The notes under the pieces were generated by a model. That model was not told the DNA's origin and ran no database searches. It worked only from the letters and a program-made list of their open reading frames with translations. From positions 1-33,616 of the IMG/VR virus record IMGVR_UViG_3300013137_000064: a DNA stretch of 33,616 nt. The stretch is one strand, 5' to 3'. The position numbers and the translations under genes are program-made. This document shows, piece after piece, positions 1 through 8,274 of the stretch; within the stretch, counting starts at the first letter, position 1; every line of letters begins with the position of its first letter. Source of the stretch: a virus.

Positions 1-728
1 AGTGACTTCTTTCCAATGTTAGCGAGACCAACGACGTTCCATCGTCCCTGTCTGGCGCTACAGTGATCGCAAGGGATCACCCACTCATTCTTGGTGGAGT
101 GTTCTTCCCAGTAAGCACTAATCGTGTTGTCCAGACTCTTTGGAGTACCCGCGTACAACTTCATCTTGTACGGGGAGTGAGAGATGCACTGCTCTATTAC
201 TGGGATAATATCGATCAGAACGTCTTGCAGCTCGTCGATAATAAGTAAATCGGACCTGATGCCACGCGTGCGGTCAGCAGATAAAAAGGCATACCGAAGG
301 GTGATTTCTGCGTCAGTCATGAACCGCTTTAATAGCACGTTCTGAGGACGCTTTATGAACGCTTTGAGACTCGGTGACATCTCAATAGGTTCTTCTAAAC
401 GATCACGCGAAAACTTTTCTGTCTGAGTTTGCGTCGGGCTAACGTACAGCGTCTTGAAATATGGGCGCTGAATTGAGTAGATAAGTGAACGATTACCGAG
501 GGTTGTCGACTTCTCCGTCTGACGTCCGCACATCATTAAGATATTTCTTGCGGCGGTGTCGTACACAGTTGTAAGGTACATTCTACCTTTGAATGAGAAC
601 CGGGCTAACTCCATACCTGTCGGAATGTTAATAAAAAAGGAGGTCAACTCTGACGGGAATAACCCAGCACCTGTTGGATGTACATTCGGCTTACTCGGTA
701 CGTCTGCTCCAGGTATATACAGTGTCAT
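1..728 (-). CDS. terL: Terminase large subunit, C-terminus cut by window edge
   Basis: This is the ATPase/nuclease motor that pumps DNA into the prohead through the portal. The first 242 residues are visible and the frame stays open to the left edge. Residues 67-75 (CGRQTEKST) are the terminase-type Walker A, with R and K in the usual places. LLIIDE at 161-166 is Walker B with the catalytic Glu. GTP at 194-196 fits the coupling motif, and C220-x2-C223 resembles the cysteine pair seen after the ATPase motifs in GpA-type terminases. The nuclease domain should lie beyond the window. The ATG at 728 overlaps the TGA of the small upstream Cys-motif gene as ATGA, so translation is probably coupled. 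It is the last visible gene of the leftward virion arm. The family assignment is firm. Confidence 0.93.
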   Translation of the reverse strand, partial: MTLYIPGADVPSKPNVHPTGAGLFPSELTSFFINIPTGMELARFSFKGRMYLTTVYDTAARNILMMCGRQTEKSTTLGNRSLIYSIQRPYFKTLYVSPTQTQTEKFSRDRLEEPIEMSPSLKAFIKRPQNVLLKRFMTDAEITLRYAFLSADRTRGIRSDLLIIDELQDVLIDIIPVIEQCISHSPYKMKLYAGTPKSLDNTISAYWEEHSTKNEWVIPCDHCSARQGRWNVVGLANIGKKS

Positions 729-1045
729 TCGTAAACGTCCAGTAAGTCACACACGAACGACTCATGAACTGGAACATTAGACAAGGTGCACGAACCGTCA
801 CCCTTATGGGCTCTACCAGCTTGAAACAAGAAGTGAACGCAGTCTCTACACGCGCTGGATAGGTTGGATGGTCGGAGGTTGGGCGGGTTGCGGTTGGCTA
901 CTTGTTGGACTTCCTGTAGCACCTGCCCGCTGATCCGCTGTGTAGAAATATTCACTGAGTCGGCCGAGTAGCCCACGATTGCTCGTTGCGCGGGGCTGCC
1001 TAGGGTTGGTCTCGCTGTAGATGTATCGAACGTTGCCCCTGGCAT
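725..1045 (-). CDS. Small Cys-motif protein overlapping the helicase 3' end
   Basis: The frame encodes 106 residues ending in a compact cysteine-containing segment: CRDC, then an HKGDGSC block, then VCDLLDVYE. The spacing resembles small uncharacterised phage proteins that carry C-x2-C...C...C and end in a CDL/W motif. The part that looks conserved begins just after the helicase stop at 846. The ATG at 1045 has a possible ribosome binding site (GGAAGGTG), but it forces about 200 nt of overlap with the C-terminal tail of the SNF2-type helicase in another frame. A GTG about 40 codons downstream is an alternative start with no clear binding site. The stop overlaps the TerL start. I see the motif and the coupling. 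Metal binding is inference and the function is unknown. Confidence 0.55.
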   Translation of the reverse strand: MPGATFDTSTARPTLGSPAQRAIVGYSADSVNISTQRISGQVLQEVQQVANRNPPNLRPSNLSSACRDCVHFLFQAGRAHKGDGSCTLSNVPVHESFVCDLLDVYE

Positions 1046-2669
1046 CCGTCACCTTCCGGATGTACTTATGCAGCTTGAACTCTTTGAAGAATTGCTGCTG
1101 CTGCTTGAACTTACCACCAGCCACATCGTAAGTCCACTGGTCAACCGTTAGTGGAGCTTTCTTAGCACCGAGCGCCTTAGCCAACATCCCTGGTTGGGCA
1201 CTCGTTGGAGGAACACTCATGTACCTGCGAACGTCTACCGAACGTTTCTCCGGTGGACGAGCAGACTGCCCATTCAAACGAACGGCGCGAGCCTCTGCTT
1301 GTAGAACACGTTGCGGGTTGAAGTGCCCATCTAACGCGTAAAACGCCGTAGCGTCTTTCAGGTCTAGTCCTTCAGCGCCTGCACCACTAAGTACGATAAC
1401 GCGCTTCTTGCCCTCTTGGAACTCTTTGACACCTTCCTGCCGTTCCTGGCTGGTTACTGTGTCGTTACCTACCTCGGTACCCTTACCTACGAAGAGCGCG
1501 TGGTCGATACCCATCGACTTCAGACCCGCCGATAGTACGTCTACACCCCCGTTTATTAAGTTCGAATACAGAACCACTTGCTCGTCAGGAGATTCCTTTA
1601 GCTTCTTGGCGGTATCTTCAAGTACCTGCCTCGTCTTAGGTGTAGCAAGCGCAGCCTGCTCTGGTGTCATGTTCGCGCGTGCAGCGCCTACGTTATTGGA
1701 AATCTGCCGAGCCTTCACTAGCTGCGTGAAGAGGGTGTTCGCCTCGCGTAACGACACGTTAGGATCGTTCTCTACGATGTACTTCTGTAGCGGACCAAGT
1801 TTGCCCAATGAGTACTGGTACAGCTTCCACTGCTCATCAGACATAGGAACAGTGACGTTCGTTACCACCTTCTTTGGCATATCGGCGCCGAGAGCGGTGG
1901 TCTCTGCGTATGAGATGCGTGGATTCGTGTTGTACAACAGACTAGGAACGTTAGTCAGCGTTTGCACTGGCTTACGCGTTTTACCTATCCCACTGGTGTA
2001 ACCAACCGTAGCCATGTACCTACGTTTGAAGTCAGCCGGTGTAAGCATACGCTTACCCTCTGACAAGGTAAGCAACGTGGCTAACTCAGTGGGACTGTTG
2101 TTAATAGGAGAACCAGAGATTCCTATGAAGTTACGTACTAATCCGCGAGCCTCCATTGCGGCTTTAAAGACACTGGCGTCTTCGTTGCGTACCTTATGAA
2201 ACTCGTCCATGATCAGCGTGTCGGCACCGCTTCTCTGTACGGCACCAACAGGGTCACGACGGAACATGTCGTAGCTTATTACCGTGTAATCTTTGTCAGG
2301 CGCTATCTGCTCTGGTCGCACGTATCCGGGATTTCCGGTTACCTCAGACCCTGTACCAACGATCTGCGTAGAGGAGTCCTTAGTGTACTTACGGACACCG
2401 CCACTTACGTAGTTCTCTCTAAGTCCTGATGGAACAACCACCAGGGCTCGTTTGCCCTTACCAATGGTCTTGAGCAGTTCGAACCCATAGATAGACGTGG
2501 CTGTCTTTCCTGTACCCGTCTGGTGAGCGAGTACAAGTTTACCATCGTTAGCTAGCAGCTTCTGGATGGCCTCTTCTTGGTGTGGGAACGGAGTAAACGT
2601 ATCCTGTAACGTAGCTGGGCGCGGATGCGTTGGCTGCTCTTCGGCTACCTTTACAGTGTCCCACCACAC
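846..2669 (-). CDS. SNF2-type superfamily 2 helicase/translocase
   Basis: This is a 607-residue ATP-dependent DNA translocase of the SNF2/Rad54 type. Walker A is HQTGTGKT (49-56), motif II is DEFH (155-158) and motif III is SGSP (185-188). In the second RecA lobe motif V is GAGAEGLDL (about 429-437) and motif VI is QAEARAVRLNG (about 457-467). The last 40 residues are Pro/Gln/Ser-rich and overlap the next gene. I chose the GTG at 2669 because AGGAG lies 6 nt upstream and the preceding gene stops at 2671. A TTG at 2708 in the same frame has no binding site. It sits in the packaging arm, not the replication arm. That suggests work on virion DNA, packaging or transcription, comparable in idea to RapA on bacterial polymerase or NPH-I in poxviruses. 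This role is inference. Confidence 0.88.
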   Translation of the reverse strand: MWWDTVKVAEEQPTHPRPATLQDTFTPFPHQEEAIQKLLANDGKLVLAHQTGTGKTATSIYGFELLKTIGKGKRALVVVPSGLRENYVSGGVRKYTKDSSTQIVGTGSEVTGNPGYVRPEQIAPDKDYTVISYDMFRRDPVGAVQRSGADTLIMDEFHKVRNEDASVFKAAMEARGLVRNFIGISGSPINNSPTELATLLTLSEGKRMLTPADFKRRYMATVGYTSGIGKTRKPVQTLTNVPSLLYNTNPRISYAETTALGADMPKKVVTNVTVPMSDEQWKLYQYSLGKLGPLQKYIVENDPNVSLREANTLFTQLVKARQISNNVGAARANMTPEQAALATPKTRQVLEDTAKKLKESPDEQVVLYSNLINGGVDVLSAGLKSMGIDHALFVGKGTEVGNDTVTSQERQEGVKEFQEGKKRVIVLSGAGAEGLDLKDATAFYALDGHFNPQRVLQAEARAVRLNGQSARPPEKRSVDVRRYMSVPPTSAQPGMLAKALGAKKAPLTVDQWTYDVAGGKFKQQQQFFKEFKLHKYIRKVTDARGNVRYIYSETNPRQPRATSNRGLLGRLSEYFYTADQRAGATGSPTSSQPQPAQPPTIQPIQRV

Positions 2670-2670
2670 G

Positions 2671-4551
2671 TTACGCTCCTGCCGCAACACCACTACCAGC
2701 AGCCCCAAGCAACATCAGATCGCGAAGCTTCTCGGCCTCACGTTCTTTACCCTTCTGCGAGCCTAGCCGCACAGCAGCCTTGTCTACCATCTTTCCAAAC
2801 TGCTTTTTCTTCGCAGTAACCGCCCCGCTAAGCATTCCTTCAGCCAATCGACCTGGATCACGTACAACGGGGGAAAGTATGTGGTCTATCGCGAGTTCTT
2901 TAACGCGTTCAACCTTGGAACGCTTCATGTTAGGTAGCACCGCCTTCTGGATACCCCTACCAAGTGACTTGCGCATCAAACCCTCAACAAATTTCTTTGT
3001 TGGGGGGAACCTCATTAAGAACGGTTTTGTTATACCAGCTTGGAACTGCGGTGCCGCTAGATCCATAGCGGTGTCAAGCTGCGACAACCCTGGAAGACCA
3101 AGATTAGCTATCTCCTTACCTAACGGACCACCACCAAATCCAATGATTCCTGCGGGTCCGTACGTTTTAGCAGCCCGCCACCTACCAGCCCAAGTAGGCG
3201 ACATCTCGTCTACCTCTTTTGGTCCCGCTGCGGGGAGACCCTTACCCTCAATCACGCCACGGTTGCCCTCAAAGAACTTTAGCCACCGTTCCTTTGCAGG
3301 GGTCATGTTCTTATAAAACGGGCGCTCACCAGTAGCCATCTCCATGGCTTTACGTGCGTGCGACGTGTAGGGTACTGGGTCACCACTTTTTGAACGAAGC
3401 AAAGCTGGAGTTCGTTCAATCTTTTCAACTAACTTGCGTAACACTTCCTCCCGCTTTGCTGCGGGAACACCACGAAGAAGCTCTCCAGCAGACCTACCCA
3501 TATGCCTAGGAGACAGCACCATTTCAGGGGCTACGGCACCCCAAAATGTGTTAGAAGAAGGACTCGCGGTAGACTTACCAATAAGCCCCTCACGTAGTCC
3601 TAACGCCATCTGTCTAGCGTACGCGTCATGCGTGGCGGCTTGCATGCGTCTTCCACGTTCGAACTTACCCATTAACCTTCCAGGGGCGCCGTAGCCAAGG
3701 CTTGCCTTCATGATCGCTTTTTCTGACAAAGCAACCGCAAGATACTTAGCTAGCCACGGGACAGATCCAGTTTTCTCCTTCGATTTAGACTTCTCTAGCG
3801 CCTTGAGCGCCATGTCGGTGATACCTGACAGTACAAGACCACCGAACGCACCACCGGCAGCACCACCTACGCCAGCAGGTATGCTCTTTCTGACGGCACG
3901 CAGAATATTACCGCCTAATCCCTTGGTGGCGGCACGTTCGATTACATCTTCTGAGGCTCTGGATAACGCACCTACACCAGCGCCAGCTATCGTTGGTAGT
4001 ATGAACTTGGAGTACGAGTTACCGCCTTCATCCTTAGACTTACGACGACCCGCAGCAACGCCTAGCGCTAGTGCAAGCGCGGCTGGTGTCTTGTACAAGG
4101 CTCTAAAGCCGCCAAGACGAAGACCTCGACCTAGGCCACTGATAAGAGAAGCACCCTCTGCACGCGCAGCTTGGGCACCCTCAATGACGCCCTTTTGGAG
4201 GGCAAACACTGAACCAACTCCTCCAAGCATGGCTACACCTTTGCGGCGTTCAGCCTTGTTCTTGGAGCTAGCCAGTTGCATCCCACGTAAAAAGATTGGT
4301 GCCGTTAGCACACCAAGACCTGCACCAATAGCGCGGCCAGAACCTCTGCCCGCGAGTCCCTTAACAAAGTTGCGAGCCAGCCCTGAACTAGGCTTCAGCA
4401 GCTTCTTTTCGACAGCTACCTCGATGGCACCTTTAGGCAAGTCACCGATTACCGCTTTAGCCGCAAACACAGGTGCAGCCGCAGCTAGCGCTGGTAGATA
4501 CGGTGTCTTAGCGGGCGCTTCACTATGAGAGAGACTGCTTGAGTTTTTCAA
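2671..4551 (-). CDS. Ala/Gly-rich hydrophobic probable virion protein
   Basis: I do not recognise this protein (626 residues). It is rich in Ala, Gly, Lys and Arg. It has several hydrophobic or glycine-zipper-like stretches in its first half, for example around residues 20-35, 75-95, 105-125, 155-170, 185-200 and 225-255, separated by very basic patches. The second half is more polar. This composition is seen in phage proteins that are ejected with DNA or sit in the tail lumen, and in some tape-measure proteins, but no diagnostic motif is present. Of three in-frame TTG codons (4566, 4554, 4551) I chose 4551 because GGAG lies 7 nt upstream. It overlaps the end of the 126-aa gene and is followed within 1 nt by the helicase start. 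A membrane-active ejection role is only a hypothesis. Confidence 0.7.
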   Translation of the reverse strand: MKNSSSLSHSEAPAKTPYLPALAAAAPVFAAKAVIGDLPKGAIEVAVEKKLLKPSSGLARNFVKGLAGRGSGRAIGAGLGVLTAPIFLRGMQLASSKNKAERRKGVAMLGGVGSVFALQKGVIEGAQAARAEGASLISGLGRGLRLGGFRALYKTPAALALALGVAAGRRKSKDEGGNSYSKFILPTIAGAGVGALSRASEDVIERAATKGLGGNILRAVRKSIPAGVGGAAGGAFGGLVLSGITDMALKALEKSKSKEKTGSVPWLAKYLAVALSEKAIMKASLGYGAPGRLMGKFERGRRMQAATHDAYARQMALGLREGLIGKSTASPSSNTFWGAVAPEMVLSPRHMGRSAGELLRGVPAAKREEVLRKLVEKIERTPALLRSKSGDPVPYTSHARKAMEMATGERPFYKNMTPAKERWLKFFEGNRGVIEGKGLPAAGPKEVDEMSPTWAGRWRAAKTYGPAGIIGFGGGPLGKEIANLGLPGLSQLDTAMDLAAPQFQAGITKPFLMRFPPTKKFVEGLMRKSLGRGIQKAVLPNMKRSKVERVKELAIDHILSPVVRDPGRLAEGMLSGAVTAKKKQFGKMVDKAAVRLGSQKGKEREAEKLRDLMLLGAAGSGVAAGA

Positions 4552-4903
4552 CAAGGCGCTCCACAACCCAATCCGTTAAGGCACCACACGCCGCTGCGTG
4601 ACCTTCAACGTACCAGCTTTTTACCTCGGGAACGTAGTCAACTTTCATACCTTCTAAGGTACCGACCATATCCCGTAGGCACGCCTCAATGTTAGCAGGG
4701 AACTTCTTATCAGGCCAGACATGAAACTGTAAGCGTTCTCCGTCGATATGGTACTCTAACTTAACACCTGGAACTGTTGTCTTCGCCGGTACAAACACCA
4801 CAGGTTCAGGTTTAAGCATACCGGCTTGAAACTGACGCGTAATCCTTTCCAGGTAATCGATATCAAACGTCGTCGGACTCTGGCTCTGGTGGGGTGTACT
4901 CAC
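4523..4903 (-). CDS. Hypothetical 126-aa protein of the packaging arm
   Basis: This is an unrecognised small protein. The GTG start at 4903 is strongly supported by AGGAGG placed 5 nt upstream (gene direction), although it overlaps the upstream gene by about 40 nt. Residues 1-30 look polar and partly helical. Residues 40-75 contain alternating hydrophobic residues consistent with beta strands (for example KLEYHIDGERLQFHVWP). The C-terminus is helical and basic and ends in LVEKLKQSLS. No catalytic motif is visible. It lies between a 283-aa unknown and the Ala/Gly-rich protein in a tightly overlapping series that ends in TerL, so a role in head completion or packaging is plausible but not shown. 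Confidence 0.72.
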   Translation of the reverse strand: MSTPHQSQSPTTFDIDYLERITRQFQAGMLKPEPVVFVPAKTTVPGVKLEYHIDGERLQFHVWPDKKFPANIEACLRDMVGTLEGMKVDYVPEVKSWYVEGHAAACGALTDWVVERLVEKLKQSLS

Positions 4904-5714
4904 TCTTCCCTCCTAGTTCTTCAATCATGGTTAGCGTTTCCAGGCTAGGCACCTTACGTTCATCCAACTTAATCGCCATCTTCTTGAGTTGCTCAAGAAT
5001 CTCGCGAGTAGCGTCACTCGCCTTGGATAGTTCTGTGTGCGCGCCGATGGCGATCTCAGTCCAAAGCTTAGCGGCTAACGCTGTGTTGCGTTCATTAGGC
5101 ATAGAACGAGTCTCTGTAAACCGCATGGAAGCATCCAGAAGGAATCCCTTCAGTACTTCCTGTGCGTCTATCTCAAACTTTACGCCAAGCTTCCACGCGG
5201 TGTACTTTGTGTCGTTGGCGTAGCAATCCAAATACAAGACGCTGTTAGGGTAGGCAGGCGTCAGAAACGCCACCCAATCCTTAGCTGTGAGAAGGTCTCG
5301 GTTCCAGAAGTAGTTACAGTACGACTCTACTACTCTCTTAAAGAGCTTCCGGAATCCTGCCTTTTCTACGTAGCCAGCGATGTCCTCGATAGGAGTACCG
5401 CAGATCAAGAAGCACTCAAGAACCTTACGTAGCCTATCCTCCGTAAGGATGTTTCGAGCCTCAACTGCTTCTGGTGTATTAGTCGATAATCCATACAGAC
5501 GATTCTTACGAAGCCACACTCTGGTAGCCTCATTACGTAAGTAGAAGGGACTGGGCTTACGCACGGTTAACGAGTCCCGAAGACCTTGAAGGTACTCAAG
5601 TGTTGGGGGAGTGACACCGTTCAGCGACGCTATTTCTCGGATACGTTCAAGGGTTGCCCCAGAAAACAGGATCAGGTACTTGAACCAGTTTTCACTGGGG
5701 TGGTGCGCGTACAT
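4863..5714 (-). CDS. Hypothetical 283-aa protein, possible DNA-binding/packaging factor
   Basis: This is a mostly helical, charged protein with no firm family match. Residues 85-135 contain a stretch (LRKVLECFLICGTPIEDIA and following) that could form a helix-turn-helix-like unit. The C-terminal 80 residues are Lys/Glu-rich and likely coiled or extended, ending in an acidic tail. A small-terminase or DNA-binding adaptor would fit its size and its place upstream of TerL, but I cannot see a diagnostic motif. The ATG at 5714 lies 4 nt after the stop of the 680-aa gene, and the 3' end overlaps the next gene by 41 nt, so it is probably translated as part of one long leftward mRNA. Confidence 0.72.
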   Translation of the reverse strand: MYAHHPSENWFKYLILFSGATLERIREIASLNGVTPPTLEYLQGLRDSLTVRKPSPFYLRNEATRVWLRKNRLYGLSTNTPEAVEARNILTEDRLRKVLECFLICGTPIEDIAGYVEKAGFRKLFKRVVESYCNYFWNRDLLTAKDWVAFLTPAYPNSVLYLDCYANDTKYTAWKLGVKFEIDAQEVLKGFLLDASMRFTETRSMPNERNTALAAKLWTEIAIGAHTELSKASDATREILEQLKKMAIKLDERKVPSLETLTMIEELGGKSEYTPPEPESDDV

Positions 5715-5718
5715 CCAA

Positions 5719-7761
5719 TCATCCCGAGATACCCGGCTGTAGGCTCAAGCGCTTCAGCCCTTGAATTGCCTTCTCAACGCCGTTCATTGCAGACAGTACC
5801 GCAGGTTCTGGTACTTCCGCAACCCCTAGGCGTACCCCGATAAGTAGCTCTGCCAACTTAGATACAGTGTCTTCAAAGACTGGGAGAAAGTCTACGTACC
5901 CGCGCACGTTCTCAGGAGTCACGAAGTTAAGGGACAGCACGGAGTCTACCGTGTCACCTGTGATTAGGTTGGCAGCTTCCTTCGTTAAGTCTTGCCGAAT
6001 GGCCGTTGCGGTCTTAGCCGTCTCCACCATGGAAGCTACGTCAACGGTTTTCTCCTGTTCAATCCCCGGTTTAGCGTAAGCGACAAAATCGACCGGGGAT
6101 TTACGGCAGGATGCCAACTTCTCTTTAGCACCCGCGTCAGTATCACCCATGATAGCCAGCGTAAAGGCAGCGTGGTCAACGAAAGGTGTTTCAAAATAAC
6201 CACTAGAAAGTAACGCACCGGCGAACTTGTAAACTTCCCCGTCATAAGTAAGCCGCACGCGCATTCCTTCGGATCCGGCGCCAGCTACCTTACGCATCGC
6301 GTAGTCGTCGGTCATGTAAGCAGTGCTTGGCAGCCCAATTGGAATGAACACCGCATCGGAAGGAATGAGGAACGAGTTGACTCCTGTTTGAACCAGCTTC
6401 TTAACCGACGCTGACTTCTCCAGTGTCATCTTGCCCATGAAAGGATGCTCACACAGGAACGATAGGATCTGCCCCTGCCCGTCTACGACCATGCTGGCTA
6501 ACTCAACAGGCTCAGTCACTACCCCAGCGGTCTTCAGCAGGAACACACCTTCGTCAGACTTTCTGATAACAGAAGGGGCTTGCAGGGTACGTGGGTCAAA
6601 CGACGCGATCTTCTCACCCGCTACGCGGTCCTGGAATGACGAGCCAGCCGCGCTAATCACGAGCACCTTATCCGTAGGCACACCTGTGAAGGTAACTAGG
6701 TTGCCTAGTACCAATGCGCGTCCCGCTGAACCAGTCTTCTCCATCACTTGGTAGATACCCGTAACCTCTGTAGGGGTAGCGCTGGCTCTTTTTTCAACGA
6801 CAGCGTCAACTGGAAGTGAAACCGCTGCTGGGCTGAGAATTGTAAAGCCATCGCGCAGGATTGCTTCGCGCGTTTCTCCATCAAGTGCCTCGGCAGCGGC
6901 CTTTGATAACTTGCTGCTATTTGCGAAAGCCACCTTTGGCAGATCACCTGTGAAATCAAACTCAGCAGAGAGCACGCTGTAGCTGCCATCTCCGTGCACG
7001 GGGCGAGATAGCACGAGAACATGAGGCTCATACGTTACTGAGGCCCACTTCTCTTTGGCATCGTTTTCAGCTACTCGAATGACGGCCATTCTGAAGGCGT
7101 CGGATAACTTGGTAGCGTCATTTAGACGAGGATCCGAGGCAACCTTTTCAATGAACGCAGCCTTGTCCTCTTCACAGATACGCACGCCAGAAAGGACAGA
7201 CACGGAAGCAGTCTTATACGTTACTGAGTTAGGGGAGCCACCTACGCTTGATGCGTTACCATACATCGTTGTAGGATCTACCGGGTTCAGACTCTGCCCC
7301 ATACCGCCCGCTCCGTCAGGTTGACCAGACACAGAGAACGCTGACGCAGCGAATAGCGTTGTAGCTAAACGACCCTCATTCAGAGGACCCGACTTACCGT
7401 TTGGGTCAATGAACGTATCAAACGAGTACCCCTTGCTGTCACGGATGATCACTGGAACGCGTACAACCGTTTCGGGAGCAGGCTGCACCGGCTCGTTTAC
7501 CCCGTTTGTCATCCCATTATCGGCTGATACCGGAGAGGCGTCTGTGGGGTTCGACACAAGGAAAGACCCGTACGCATACCCAAGGTTATCGTCTTGAGCA
7601 TCCATCTGTAGATTCACTTGGTACTTACCTAAGTACGGATGCTGCTTATACAACTGGGCGAGCATCTCACTTGGATGCGTCGAAGGGGTATCCCCAAGAA
7701 TGAACATAGACGCCACTTTCTTGAGTGACGGTCGCTCTAGCCGACGTGCTAATTCCATCAT
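5719..7761 (-). CDS. Probable virion protein with many K-x-A motifs
   Basis: This is a 680-residue protein of unknown family inside the structural cluster. Residues 60-180 are rich in Gly, Ser, Pro and Asn and look flexible. The rest reads as a series of short beta-rich segments. Its most striking property is the tripeptide K-x-A, about 16 times, often as E-K-x-A-S or K-x-A-G. Examples lie at residues 15, 183, 206, 238, 324, 384, 410, 449, 491, 512 and 548. With roughly 40 Lys and 11% Ala, chance would give about four or five. The same motif recurs in the 330-aa protein near the divergent switch. It might mark protease processing or a repeated structural element. The start has two ATG codons (7761, 7758) behind AGGGG. 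Its position after the spike suggests a baseplate, tail or internal virion protein. Confidence 0.75.
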   Translation of the reverse strand: MMELARRLERPSLKKVASMFILGDTPSTHPSEMLAQLYKQHPYLGKYQVNLQMDAQDDNLGYAYGSFLVSNPTDASPVSADNGMTNGVNEPVQPAPETVVRVPVIIRDSKGYSFDTFIDPNGKSGPLNEGRLATTLFAASAFSVSGQPDGAGGMGQSLNPVDPTTMYGNASSVGGSPNSVTYKTASVSVLSGVRICEEDKAAFIEKVASDPRLNDATKLSDAFRMAVIRVAENDAKEKWASVTYEPHVLVLSRPVHGDGSYSVLSAEFDFTGDLPKVAFANSSKLSKAAAEALDGETREAILRDGFTILSPAAVSLPVDAVVEKRASATPTEVTGIYQVMEKTGSAGRALVLGNLVTFTGVPTDKVLVISAAGSSFQDRVAGEKIASFDPRTLQAPSVIRKSDEGVFLLKTAGVVTEPVELASMVVDGQGQILSFLCEHPFMGKMTLEKSASVKKLVQTGVNSFLIPSDAVFIPIGLPSTAYMTDDYAMRKVAGAGSEGMRVRLTYDGEVYKFAGALLSSGYFETPFVDHAAFTLAIMGDTDAGAKEKLASCRKSPVDFVAYAKPGIEQEKTVDVASMVETAKTATAIRQDLTKEAANLITGDTVDSVLSLNFVTPENVRGYVDFLPVFEDTVSKLAELLIGVRLGVAEVPEPAVLSAMNGVEKAIQGLKRLSLQPGISG

Positions 7762-7767
7762 ATTCCC

Positions 7768-8223
7768 CTACATCCAAGGCGTTGGAGTCGGTACTGCAAG
7801 AACAGTACCTTGTGTAGCCCACACTAGCAAAGCGTTAAACAGCACATCCGCTGCTGGGACATGATTTACTTGCGCCGGAAGCGTAAGCATCTTAGAGAAG
7901 TCAGGTACGCCGGGTGGAGAAGTTAACGCTACCGGGGTAGCAGACCCTGGCGTCATAGCTACGGATGCGTACACTGCAAACGCTTCAGCGAGTGTTACTG
8001 GTGTAATGGTCTTACCAGCTACAGAGGCAAACAACTGTTCAGCGGTGAACTTACCCTCGTTTGTCCAAGAAGGAGAAGTTCCCTGTGCGAAGAACGCGGT
8101 AGCTACATCAGCCCACTGTATGCCTGCATGAAACGCTTCTAGACCACTCTGCGTAGTTGGTAGGTTAGCCATAAGGGCTCCTACCGCGTCGCGTACATCT
8201 TGTCCCGCGCTAGCCAACGACAT
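7768..8223 (-). CDS. Hypothetical 151-aa protein, probably virion-associated
   Basis: This is an unrecognised protein with an Ala-rich helical N-terminal half and a Pro/Val/Ala-rich C-terminal third ending in PTPTPWM. It has no Cys, no catalytic motif, and low charge, as is common for small virion components. The ATG at 8223 has GAGGAG about 8 nt upstream in the gene direction. It follows the longest gap after the spike gene (8224-8274), which carries a TATAAT and the shared ATACCGAA box, so it may begin a transcript that continues through the 680-aa gene and on to TerL. Confidence 0.72.
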   Translation of the reverse strand: MSLASAGQDVRDAVGALMANLPTTQSGLEAFHAGIQWADVATAFFAQGTSPSWTNEGKFTAEQLFASVAGKTITPVTLAEAFAVYASVAMTPGSATPVALTSPPGVPDFSKMLTLPAQVNHVPAADVLFNALLVWATQGTVLAVPTPTPWM

Positions 8224-8274
8224 TGCGCAACTCCTCTTCGGTATTATACATGAATACGCAAAAAGGCGGCAAGG
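8224..8274 (-). promoter_or_regulatory. Candidate late promoter with TATAATACCGAA box
   Basis: In the leftward direction this gap reads TTGCCG, an 18-nt spacer, then TATAATACCGAA (box at 8237-8248), followed at once by the GAGGAG ribosome binding site of the 151-aa gene. The TATAAT is a perfect bacterial -10, while TTGCCG is a weak -35 (4 of 6). The ATACCGAA part is shared with the gaps before the polymerase and the 330-aa genes. The leader would be only about 13 nt. It could be read by host sigma-70 polymerase, by the phage polymerase, or both. Confidence 0.55.

Noticed and set aside
290-300. ATACCGAAG on the + strand as another promoter box
   Set aside because: It lies inside the TerL coding region, points against that gene, and has no start codon or gene behind it on the + strand.
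63-780. Rightward frames at the left edge
   Set aside because: The opposite strand here encodes clear TerL Walker A and B motifs, so these are shadows.
3710-4528. Long rightward frame (272 codons) opposite the Ala/Gly-rich gene
   Set aside because: Its Pro/Ala/Ser/Arg-rich product is the expected antisense reading of an Ala/Gly/Arg-rich gene. No ribosome binding site and no sensible neighbours on that strand.
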